From positions 1 to 12,388 of the forward strand of contig JACPFH010000777.1 of assembly GCA_016183075.1 (NCBI GenBank): a DNA stretch of 12,388 bases, given 5' to 3'. Within the stretch, counting starts at the first letter, position 1; each line of letters begins with the position of its first letter. Of the stretch, positions 1 through 5,355 are shown piece by piece. The stretch comes from Deltaproteobacteria bacterium. GTDB lineage: Bacteria > Desulfobacterota > Binatia > UBA9968. The position numbers and the translations under genes were made by a program. The notes under the pieces are model-generated. The model searched no databases. It was not told the DNA's origin and saw nothing but the letters and a program-made list of their open reading frames with translations.

Positions 1-24
1 CCCCGAGGAGCTTTCGAGGGAATC
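1..24 (+). repeat. 3' tail of dispersed repeat, copy A (cut by window edge)
   Basis: The first 24 bases are identical to positions 2637-2660, the right end of repeat copy C, and the first 16 also match the right end of copy B (1660-1675). Similarity stops after base 24. The rest of this copy would lie left of the window. It sits about 55 bases past the stop codon of the minus-strand MFS gene, so like the other copies it is at a gene boundary. Confidence 0.75.
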
Positions 25-79
25 GGTAGGAACTTACGGCCGAAGGCCCACCGCCCTCTCCGTCTGGGGAAATGGAATA

Positions 80-1417
80 TTAATCCCGGTGGCGAATCGG
101 GCGGAACACCCAGTCGTGGGGGCCGCCGACGATGGGGCGAATCCCAACGACGCTGAAAAACAGCTCTCGGCTGGAGACCGCTCGCGAAGACCTCACCTCT
201 TGAAAGCGGCGCGACAGCGCGAAGTAAGAGACGAGCCGGCACAGCGAGGAGAGAGCAAAGAGGCTGTGCAAAGAATACCCCATCAATGGCGGCAACCTGG
301 AGGCCAAAAACCCCCCCAACGCGGCACCGAAAAAAAGCGCCGTACCGTTGATAACGTTAAAATAGCCGATGCACCGGATCCGCTTCTGCGGCGTCACGGC
401 ATCGTAGATGAAGTTCGTGGCGGAAAGCGTCACGCCGCTCCAGGCAAAGCCGGCAAACAATTGAAGGAGCGTGAGATAGACCAGGTTGTGCGACACCACC
501 CAGAGACACGGGATGAGGGTTGCCATAAAGCCGGCAAGCCTTAACAGGCGCACATTTCCCACCACATCGGCGTGTCTTCCCCACCAAGGCAAGGCAATCA
601 GAGCGGCCACCGTGGAAACCGTTTGGAAGATCATGTAGGTGAGATAGCTAAATTTGAGCTCGCGCAGCATAAAAACGGCGAAGAACGGCGAGGACAGGTA
701 AGATGAAAAGGTAAGCGTGGCGACGAAAGCGATGAACTTGACGAAGTTACTTTCGCGAAAGCGGGCCACAAACATCCAAAAAGTGAAGTCATAAGCCGGG
801 TTTTTCTTCATCGGCACATCGCTCATCTTAGCGATGTACAGCGAAGAGACACAGCGAGCCGCCGCGCCGAGAAGAAAGATTGTGAAAAACCCGCCCGCCG
901 GGGAGACCTCCCGTGTTCGGTAGAGAATAAGGCCGGCCCCGGCCATGCTGAGCACGGTCACCATTCCCAAAATCCGATTGCGCCACCCGAAGTAAACACC
1001 CCGCCTGCTGATCGGGATGTGGTCGCTCATCAGGCTGCCCCAGGCGGGCCCAATCAAGCCTCCGCTGACGGTAAAGAGAACCAGGAGCAAGAGCAAAAGC
1101 TGAAGCCGAAAAGAACCGTCCAGCCACGCCAACGACGCGATGCCCAAAAGCAGAACCGCTTGGATAAAGACTGCGCGCACTAGGAACCGTAACCGGCCGC
1201 CCAGCCAGCGAATAAGCGGCACGGCAAAAAGCTGGGAAATCGACCCGAGCAAATTGGGCAGGGCACTGATCCAGCCAATTTGCTGAACCGTGGCCGCCAT
1301 GAAGAGGGCAAATGGAACGACATAGTGCTCAGTCACCCCCAACATGACCGCAGCAAAGATGCCGTCTTTAAAGGACGCCGTGAGACTTCCGTGGAGATCA
1401 AACCGTCTTTGCTTCAT
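80..1417 (-). CDS. Major facilitator superfamily (MFS) permease, substrate unknown
   Basis: A 445-residue integral membrane protein of the usual size for a 12-helix MFS carrier. Long hydrophobic stretches alternate with short basic loops through both halves, separated by a polar central loop around residues 197-225. An MFS-type loop motif follows the first helices of the C-terminal half (GRHADVVGNVRLLR, about residues 280-293). The loop near residues 131-150 has the SDHIP..RRGVYFGWRNR pattern, like the RRG.YFG.RNR loop of some uncharacterised bacterial MFS proteins. It should sit in the inner membrane and use an ion gradient. The ATG at 1417 has only a weak upstream purine run, and I see no convincing promoter or downstream terminator. 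The substrate cannot be told from sequence; sugar, peptide or drug export are all possible. It is not part of the Kdo operon, which lies on the opposite strand. Confidence 0.88.
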   Translation of the reverse strand: MKQRRFDLHGSLTASFKDGIFAAVMLGVTEHYVVPFALFMAATVQQIGWISALPNLLGSISQLFAVPLIRWLGGRLRFLVRAVFIQAVLLLGIASLAWLDGSFRLQLLLLLLVLFTVSGGLIGPAWGSLMSDHIPISRRGVYFGWRNRILGMVTVLSMAGAGLILYRTREVSPAGGFFTIFLLGAAARCVSSLYIAKMSDVPMKKNPAYDFTFWMFVARFRESNFVKFIAFVATLTFSSYLSSPFFAVFMLRELKFSYLTYMIFQTVSTVAALIALPWWGRHADVVGNVRLLRLAGFMATLIPCLWVVSHNLVYLTLLQLFAGFAWSGVTLSATNFIYDAVTPQKRIRCIGYFNVINGTALFFGAALGGFLASRLPPLMGYSLHSLFALSSLCRLVSYFALSRRFQEVRSSRAVSSRELFFSVVGIRPIVGGPHDWVFRPIRHRD

Positions 1418-1491
1418 CGAAGAAATCTCGCCGGCCGGGATCGATCAGAACCTCATCCACGTACGCATGCAAATTTAGCTGATGAAAGCCG

Positions 1492-1680
1492 GAGGGGGAC
1501 GAGGAGGAAGGCCGCAGACGTCCGATTACAGACGGTACGACTCATGGCACGAAACTATCGGTCGACCGCGGACCGCAGACGGATGACGGCGGTCGTCGGT
1601 CATCGGTCGTCGGTCCGTCGCGGGAGCTTAATCCATCGGCCGCGGCCTGATAACTCGGCCCCCGAGGAGCTTTCGTGGAA
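1492..1680 (+). repeat. Dispersed repeat, copy B, with hairpin-forming centre
   Basis: Two blocks match copy C. The left block, 1509-1550, matches 2521-2562 at 37 of 42 positions. The right block, 1622-1675, matches 2599-2652 at 52 of 54. All seven differences are transitions. A short GAGGGGG similarity marks the probable left edge. The centre, 1551-1621, is 71 nt here against 36 nt in copy C and is unrelated. It contains two copies of GGTCGTCGGTC 14 nt apart (1591-1601 and 1605-1615) and nested complementary segments (1570-1575 with 1611-1616, 1582-1587 with 1599-1604) that can fold into an imperfect hairpin. The right block holds a small CTCGG-CCC-CCGAG hairpin at 1654-1666. I see no terminal inverted repeats, transposase or target duplication. 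Confidence 0.8.
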
Positions 1681-1712
1681 AACAAAACAGGGGGATTCGC
1701 CCGGTCCCCCTG
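1679..1712 (-). terminator. Intrinsic terminator of the zinc-ribbon gene
   Basis: A perfect 8-bp stem (1688-1695 pairs with 1705-1712, CAGGGGGA/TCCCCCTG) has a 9-nt loop. On the minus strand it is followed by TTTTGTTTT (1687-1679). It lies 40 bases past the stop codon of the minus-strand gene 1753-1935. The U-tract is on the minus side only, so the direction is clear. Confidence 0.85.
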
Positions 1713-1752
1713 CCAATTACCCAAACCCTAGGAAAGCGTCTTTTACTCGGAG

Positions 1753-1935
1753 TCAGTGTTTCGGTTCGATCCTCTTCCCGTAGGTTACTTCCCCTTTGTC
1801 AACCCGGAGAGAAAAGCCGCATTCGGGGTTCGTGCAGGCCCATGCCTTGAACATAACCGAAGCCCCGTCCTGGCCGTAGTCCGACAGTGGGATCAGCAAC
1901 CCATCGTTACACTTTTGGCATTTCGGCAACTCCAT
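1753..1935 (-). CDS. Small zinc-ribbon-like protein, function unknown
   Basis: A 60-residue protein with four cysteines spaced as two knuckles, CxxC at C6/C9 and CxxxxC at C34/C39 (CTNPEC). This is typical of a small zinc ribbon that could bind metal and perhaps nucleic acid or a protein partner. The middle (about residues 19-32) and the tail (VTYGKRIEPKH) are polar, and there is no signal peptide or membrane segment, so a cytoplasmic protein is expected. The frame stays open to an ATG at 2019, but the ATG at 1935 is chosen because AAAGGAGG lies 7 nt before it and the extra residues would cover the promoter's -10 element. The gene has its own promoter (1991-2019) and terminator (1679-1712), so it looks monocistronic. 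I do not recognise the family by name. Confidence 0.8.
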   Translation of the reverse strand: MELPKCQKCNDGLLIPLSDYGQDGASVMFKAWACTNPECGFSLRVDKGEVTYGKRIEPKH

Positions 1936-1942
1936 CTCCGCT

Positions 1943-1950
1943 CCTCCTTT
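1943..1950 (-). promoter_or_regulatory. Shine-Dalgarno that fixes the start of the zinc-ribbon gene
   Basis: On the minus strand AAAGGAGG ends 7 nt before the ATG at 1935. This is close to the full anti-SD complement and argues against the longer in-frame start at 2019. Confidence 0.85.
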
Positions 1951-1990
1951 ACGCTCGCCAAACGACACTGCGCCAGAAACGTAATAAAAA

Positions 1991-2019
1991 ATTGTATAGA
2001 ATCCCCAGAGCGGAATCAA
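1991..2019 (-). promoter_or_regulatory. Sigma-70-type promoter of the zinc-ribbon gene
   Basis: On the minus strand there is a -35 TTGATT (2019-2014), a 17-nt spacer and a -10 TACAAT (1996-1991). The matches are 4/6 and 5/6 to consensus with optimal spacing. Transcription would start near 1984, giving a leader of about 50 nt with the strong ribosome binding site. Confidence 0.65.
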
Positions 2020-2063
2020 GCAAGCGTACTTTCACCACGAGCCGCCGAGCTGCCCTCGTGCAC

Positions 2064-2102
2064 AAAAAAGGAGGGATGGTTCGGCCATCGAGCCATCCCT
2101 CC
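2064..2102 (-). terminator. Strong intrinsic terminator of the Lys-rich protein gene
   Basis: A 13-bp stem (2070-2082 with 2090-2102, one G-T pair, core GGAGGGATGG/CCATCCCTCC) has a 7-nt loop. On the minus strand it is followed by six Ts (2069-2064). It lies 26 bases past the stop codon of the gene ending at 2129 and upstream of the zinc-ribbon promoter, so it separates the two small transcription units. Confidence 0.93.
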
Positions 2103-2128
2103 CAAAGAGATCAAAGGGTCTGTCTTAC

Positions 2129-2356
2129 TTACCCTTTTTTCTCCTCCTTTTTTTCCTCTGCCTTTGCCTTTCCCTTGGCTTTGGCCTTGCCTTCCCCCTT
2201 CTTCTGGACCTTCTTGGCTTTCCCCTTCGTTTCCCCCTTTTCGCCCGCCTTTTCTTGGGCGACAGGACTGGACTGTGGCGCCGGGGCGGCAACGCTAACT
2301 CCACTAAAAGCAACGGTAATCAAGGCCACGAGGAGTAGCTTAAGCATGCCTTTCAC
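2129..2356 (-). CDS. Small exported Lys/Ala/Glu-rich low-complexity protein
   Basis: A 75-residue protein. Residues 1-23 form a Sec-type signal peptide: VKGMLK, then a hydrophobic core LLLVALITVAF, then a small-residue cleavage site SVA before APAPQ. The predicted mature part of about 52 residues has 17 Lys and 8 Glu in runs such as KGKAKAEEKKEEKKG. It would be very basic, probably unfolded, and located in the periplasm or outside. The GTG at 2356 is taken as the start because the extended Shine-Dalgarno ends one base upstream, with GGAGG 7 nt away. The ATG at 2347 is 16 nt from GGAGG, and the ATG at 2389 lies upstream of the SD. A strong terminator follows. No enzyme motif is visible. Binding to a polyanion such as nucleic acid, LPS or cell wall polymer is only a guess from charge. 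Confidence 0.75.
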   Translation of the reverse strand: MKGMLKLLLVALITVAFSGVSVAAPAPQSSPVAQEKAGEKGETKGKAKKVQKKGEGKAKAKGKAKAEEKKEEKKG

Positions 2357-2357
2357 A

Positions 2358-2371
2358 GGATCACCTCCTTT
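2358..2371 (-). promoter_or_regulatory. Extended, near-perfect Shine-Dalgarno
   Basis: The minus strand reads AAAGGAGGTGATCC here. It complements at least 13 consecutive bases of the conserved 16S rRNA 3' end (GGATCACCTCCTT). This is much longer than the other ribosome sites in the window and decides for the GTG at 2356. It suggests very efficient initiation. Confidence 0.85.
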
Positions 2372-2378
2372 CGAGCGA

Positions 2379-2408
2379 TTTAGACGCACAAACCACCAAT
2401 CCCTTCAA
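2379..2408 (-). promoter_or_regulatory. Weak candidate promoter of the Lys-rich protein gene
   Basis: On the minus strand there is a TTGAAG -35 (2408-2403), an 18-nt spacer and a TCTAAA -10 (2384-2379), each 4/6 to consensus. It is the best match in the upstream 100 bases but not strong. The implied start would fall near the SD and leave almost no leader, so the real promoter may be further upstream. Confidence 0.3.
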
Positions 2409-2491
2409 TAGCGCGCGAATGCCAGGACGGAAGTATCGCTAAGCTACAGATTTTCCGCCTTTTTCAAACGCGGACGTGCCTGCCCGCGACC

Positions 2492-2660
2492 GAGGGGGCG
2501 AGCGAGAGCGAGCGCGAACGAGGCTGCGGACGTCCGATCACAAACAGTACGACTCATGGCACCTACCCATCGGCCGCAGCCGAGAGCGCGCTTCCCGAGG
2601 GAGCTTAATCCATCGGCCGCAGCCTGACAACTCGGCCCCCGAGGAGCTTTCGAGGGAATC
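2492..2660 (+). repeat. Dispersed repeat, copy C
   Basis: It has the same orientation and block order as copy B: left block 2521-2562, short variable centre 2563-2598, right block 2599-2652. The right end extends to 2660 in common with copy A. The right block again holds the CTCGG-CCC-CCGAG hairpin (2631-2643). The centre is 36 nt and lacks the hairpin-rich insert of copy B. Copies of 167-189 nt about 1 kb apart, with strongly conserved ends, point to a dispersed family in this genome. Confidence 0.8.
2567..2624 (+). repeat. Internal 15-nt direct repeat inside copy C
   Basis: CCATCGGCCGCAGCC occurs exactly at 2567-2581 and 2610-2624, 43 nt apart. The second lies in the conserved right block, the first in the variable centre. 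The centre of this copy therefore seems to have been rebuilt in part from the repeat's own sequence. Confidence 0.8.
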
Positions 2661-2778
2661 CGGGCCAGGTTGAATTATTCGTTGCTGTCTGGAGCAGGAC
2701 AACAAAATCTCAGCGAAGGCCGAAGAGGTAGGAGTAGGGAGGCGCGATATTCGACGGTAACAAGAAGGCACATTATCG

Positions 2779-2807
2779 TTGACACTATCCGGGGGGCCGG
2801 GTATAGT
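2779..2807 (+). promoter_or_regulatory. Sigma-70 promoter of the kds operon
   Basis: A perfect -35 TTGACA (2779-2784), a 17-nt GC-rich spacer and a -10 TATAGT (2802-2807, 5/6). This is the best promoter match in the window. It faces kdsB and would start transcription near 2814, about 108 nt before the ATG. Confidence 0.85.
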
Positions 2808-2922
2808 CAAATTCCGTGATGCGCTTTTCGCCCCGGCCATCGCGGGTTTTTCTTTTCCATCACCGGCCTTCCGATGGTCTTGCCTGCGGTTGGGTGGCAT
2901 CTGAGCTTTGCCAGAAAATTCT
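2808..2922 (+). promoter_or_regulatory. Leader of the kds operon with possible secondary structure
   Basis: About 108 transcribed bases precede kdsB. Competing pairings are possible: GTGATG 2816-2821 with CATCAC 2858-2863, and GGCCATCG 2835-2842 with CGATGGTC 2872-2879 (one G-T). A 4-bp CCCG/CGGG hairpin (2832-2846) runs into TTTTTCTTTT. No known riboswitch is recognised. Regulation by this leader is only a possibility. Confidence 0.3.
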
Positions 2923-3699
2923 ATGACCGTCGTGGCAATCATACCGGCCCGTTATGACTCCGTGCGCTTTCCCGGAAAGCCATTGGCCCTGATTGGCCGC
3001 AAACCAATGATTCAACACGTTTACGAAAGCGCCGCGCAGACTCCCGGTCTCGATCGCATTCTGGTCGCCACCGACGATCGGCGGATCCTCGAAGCCGTGC
3101 GGGGCTTTGGCGGCGAGGCCGTGCTTACTTCGCGGGCGCACACTAGCGGCACGGACCGGCTGGCCGAGATCAGCAAAAAACTCAAGGCCGAGTGGGTTGT
3201 CAACGTGCAGGGAGATCTGCCGTTTGTGCGGCCACAGACAATCGCGCGCGCGTTGCAGCCGCTGTGGCGTAATCGTTCGATACCGATGGGAACGGCTCGG
3301 ACTCCTATTTTTGACCACGAAGAGTGGTGCAACCCTAACGTCGTCAAAGTCGTCACTGACGCCAAGGGCTTCGCCCTGTACTTCTCGCGCGCGCCGATTC
3401 CCTACGCGCGCGACCACGCCCCTTGCCGCAATGGAGCGAGCGGCGCCGCTCGTGTCCCGGCTGGCGGCATTTGGGGATATCGCCATGTGGGGGTCTATGC
3501 GTACCGACGCGATTTTCTGTTGAAGTTCGCCCGTCTCCGTCCTACCCCACTGGAGCGCACTGAAGGGCTGGAGCAGCTTCGCGCGCTCGGGCATGGGTAC
3601 CGCATCCGTGTCGCGGACGTGGACGAGCCGTCAGTGGAGGTAGACACTCCGGAAGATTTGTCAAAGGCACAGACCTATCTGAGGAACATGGGGGGCTAG
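2923..3699 (+). CDS. kdsB: CMP-Kdo synthetase (3-deoxy-manno-octulosonate cytidylyltransferase)
   Basis: This cytoplasmic enzyme activates Kdo with CTP to CMP-Kdo for transfer to lipid A. The protein is 258 residues (E. coli KdsB is about 248). Family motifs in order are IIPARYDSVRFPGKPL (6-21, nucleotide-binding N-terminus), SGTDR (75-79), NVQGD (94-98, Mg-binding Asp98), a YFSRAPIPYARD segment, GLEQLRAL and the C-terminal VDTPEDL. The residue after Asp98 is Leu, where the E. coli enzyme has Glu (QGDEP). The ATG at 2923 is chosen because it gives the typical MTVVAIIPAR start; the in-frame TTG at 2908 would add five residues without a ribosome site. No good SD is visible before either. It is the first gene of the operon, 9 nt before pyrG, which makes its CTP substrate. 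Confidence 0.96.
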   Translation: MTVVAIIPARYDSVRFPGKPLALIGRKPMIQHVYESAAQTPGLDRILVATDDRRILEAVRGFGGEAVLTSRAHTSGTDRLAEISKKLKAEWVVNVQGDLPFVRPQTIARALQPLWRNRSIPMGTARTPIFDHEEWCNPNVVKVVTDAKGFALYFSRAPIPYARDHAPCRNGASGAARVPAGGIWGYRHVGVYAYRRDFLLKFARLRPTPLERTEGLEQLRALGHGYRIRVADVDEPSVEVDTPEDLSKAQTYLRNMGG

Positions 3700-3708
3700 A
3701 AGCATCGT

Positions 3709-5355
3709 ATGACCAGCTCGAAGACGAAATTCATCTTTGTGACCGGAGGCGTGGTTTCCTCCTTGGGTAAGGGTTTGGCGTCGGCCTCCATCGGCGCGCT
3801 CATGGAGTCCAGAGGGTTGAACGTGACCCTGCTCAAGATGGACCCCTACATCAATGTCGATCCGGGGACCATGAGCCCATACCAGCACGGAGAGGTCTAT
3901 GTTACCGACGATGGGGCTGAGACCGATCTCGACCTGGGTCATTACGAGCGCTATGTGTCGACGCCGATGGGTCGCAAGAACAATTGTACAACCGGTCAAA
4001 TTTACGAGACGGTTATCGCCAAGGAGCGCCGCGGAGACTATCTCGGCGGAACGGTTCAGGTAATCCCCCACATCACCGACGAGATCAAGCGGCGCATTTG
4101 GGCCGCCGCCGAAGGCTACGATATCGCCATCTGTGAGATCGGGGGAACCGTGGGCGACATCGAAGGGCTTCCGTTTCTTGAGGCTGTTCGCCAGTTTGGC
4201 TGGGAGGTGGGCAAGGAGAACGTGCTCCATGTGCACCTTACTCTCGTTCCCTATATTGCCGCGGGCGGCGAACTAAAAACCAAGCCCACGCAGCACAGCG
4301 TCAAGGAGCTTACCGGTGTCGGAATCCAGCCGGACATTCTCTTGTGCCGAACCGACCGCCTGTTGGACAAGAAGCTCAAATCCAAGATCGCCCACTTTTG
4401 CAACGTCGAGGAAAACGCCGTCATCACGGCCAAAGATGTCGAATGGATCTACGAAGTCCCGCTGATTTTTCATCTCGAGGGCCTCGATGAGCGGATCGTG
4501 GAAAAGCTCCACATGTGGACCGCAGCCCCCAACCTGAGGAAATGGCACCGGATCGTGCAAACGCTTAAAAACCCGAAGGAGTCGGTCCGCATCGCCGTGG
4601 TCGGAAAGTATATGGGCCTCAAGGAATCGTACAAGAGCCTGCTCGAGGCCCTGACCCACGGCGGCATCGCCAACGAGGCCAGGGTGGAACTGGACTGCAT
4701 GGAAGCAGAAAAGATCGAAGAAGCGGGCGCCAGCCAGCTCCTGCGCCAGGCAGACGGCATTCTCGTCCCGGGAGGGTTCGGTGACCGCGGCAGCGAAGGC
4801 AAGATCGAGGCCGTGCGCTACGCGCGGGAGAATCGTATTCCGTTTTTCGGCATCTGCCTGGGAATGCAGATGGCGGTGGTCGAGTTTGCACGCAACGTCT
4901 GCGGCCTGGAGAAGGCCAATTCCAGCGAATTTGACGAGCACACGGCGCATCCCGTCATCCATCTCATGGAGAAGCAGCGAGGCATCGAGAACAAGGGCGG
5001 CACGATGCGACTCGGAGCCTACCCCGGCGTGCTTCAAGAAAACACATTGGCCCTGAAGCATTACGGCAAGCGCAAAGTCTCCGAACGCCACCGCCACCGT
5101 TATGAGTTCAACAACGACTACCGCGATCTGTTCGGGGAGCGCGGGATGGTCTTAAGCGGCTTGTCGCCGGACGGTGACCTGGTCGAGATCGTCGAAGTCA
5201 AAAACCATCCCTGGTTCCTCGGTTGCCAGTTTCACCCTGAGTTCAAGTCCCGTCCTATGGATTGCCATCCACTCTTCAAAGGCTTTATCAAAGCGGCCCT
5301 GCAAAATCGCATGGCGCTCAGGGAAGTGCCCCGGATCAAAGTGGCCCGCAGATGA
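3709..5355 (+). CDS. pyrG: CTP synthase (glutamine-hydrolysing)
   Basis: It converts UTP to CTP using ATP and ammonia from glutamine, the last step of de novo CTP synthesis. At 548 residues it is full length (E. coli 545). The N-terminal amidoligase domain begins FIFVTGGVVSSLGKG (8-22, P-loop-like, Lys21) and includes MDPYINVDPGTM. The C-terminal class I glutaminase domain from about residue 300 has GGFGDRG, nucleophile Cys383 in GICLGMQ, and His509/Glu511 in QFHPEF, so the catalytic triad is complete. It lies between kdsB and kdsA, and its TGA overlaps the kdsA ATG (ATGA). This ties CTP supply to CMP-Kdo formation, though the enzyme serves the whole cell. No second pyrG is visible in this window. 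Confidence 0.98.
   Translation: MTSSKTKFIFVTGGVVSSLGKGLASASIGALMESRGLNVTLLKMDPYINVDPGTMSPYQHGEVYVTDDGAETDLDLGHYERYVSTPMGRKNNCTTGQIYETVIAKERRGDYLGGTVQVIPHITDEIKRRIWAAAEGYDIAICEIGGTVGDIEGLPFLEAVRQFGWEVGKENVLHVHLTLVPYIAAGGELKTKPTQHSVKELTGVGIQPDILLCRTDRLLDKKLKSKIAHFCNVEENAVITAKDVEWIYEVPLIFHLEGLDERIVEKLHMWTAAPNLRKWHRIVQTLKNPKESVRIAVVGKYMGLKESYKSLLEALTHGGIANEARVELDCMEAEKIEEAGASQLLRQADGILVPGGFGDRGSEGKIEAVRYARENRIPFFGICLGMQMAVVEFARNVCGLEKANSSEFDEHTAHPVIHLMEKQRGIENKGGTMRLGAYPGVLQENTLALKHYGKRKVSERHRHRYEFNNDYRDLFGERGMVLSGLSPDGDLVEIVEVKNHPWFLGCQFHPEFKSRPMDCHPLFKGFIKAALQNRMALREVPRIKVARR

Larger units (their letters stand above)
1418..1752. other. Intergenic stretch holding repeat copy B and a terminator
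   Basis: There is no supportable gene in these 335 bases. Bases 1418-1491 are the upstream region of the MFS gene and show only a poor promoter match. Bases 1492-1680 are repeat copy B. Bases 1679-1712 are the intrinsic terminator of the zinc-ribbon gene, whose stop codon begins the next gene at 1753. Confidence 0.7.
2409..2778. other. Gap between divergent gene groups, mainly repeat copy C
   Basis: There is no supportable gene. It contains repeat copy C (about 2492-2660). Bases 2409-2491 and 2661-2778 show nothing I recognise. With the promoter and leader that follow, the gene-free stretch runs from 2357 to 2922. Confidence 0.65.

Noticed and set aside
30..60. Terminator after the MFS gene (GGCC-GAA-GGCC hairpin)
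   Set aside because: The stem is 4 bp and has no T-run on the minus strand.
1440..1470. Candidate promoter for the MFS gene (TTGCAT-17-TCTGAT on the minus strand)
   Set aside because: The matches are 3/6 and 4/6 to consensus, which is too weak to report in GC-rich sequence.
1591..1621. CRISPR-like array from the GGTCGTCGGTC repeats
   Set aside because: There are only two short units with a 3-nt separation, no spacers of CRISPR size and no cas gene.
1492..1680. Repeat copy B read as an insertion sequence or MITE
   Set aside because: I found no terminal inverted repeats, no transposase and no target site duplication. It is kept only as a dispersed repeat.
1542..1724. 60-codon minus-strand frame through repeat copy B
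   Set aside because: It would begin upstream of the intrinsic terminator and read through its stem into the repeat. There is no ribosome site and no counterpart frame in copy C.
2476..2673. Plus-strand frame through repeat copy C whose peptide GSLIHRP.PDNSAPEELS recurs in copy B
   Set aside because: Only the right block is shared in protein. The surrounding residues differ, there is no SD, and the DNA identity of the repeat explains the match.
2895..2912. Possible -24/-12 sigma-54 promoter before kdsB (TGGC...TTTGCC)
   Set aside because: The GG and GC elements are 12 nt apart instead of the required 10, and a strong sigma-70 promoter already lies upstream.
2860..3594. A 244-codon minus-strand open frame opposite kdsB and its leader
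   Set aside because: KdsB is certain on the plus strand, and the antisense product looks like a compositional shadow.
4273..5097. A 274-codon minus-strand open frame opposite pyrG
   Set aside because: It mirrors the coding sequence of a complete CTP synthase, and its protein has no motif of its own.
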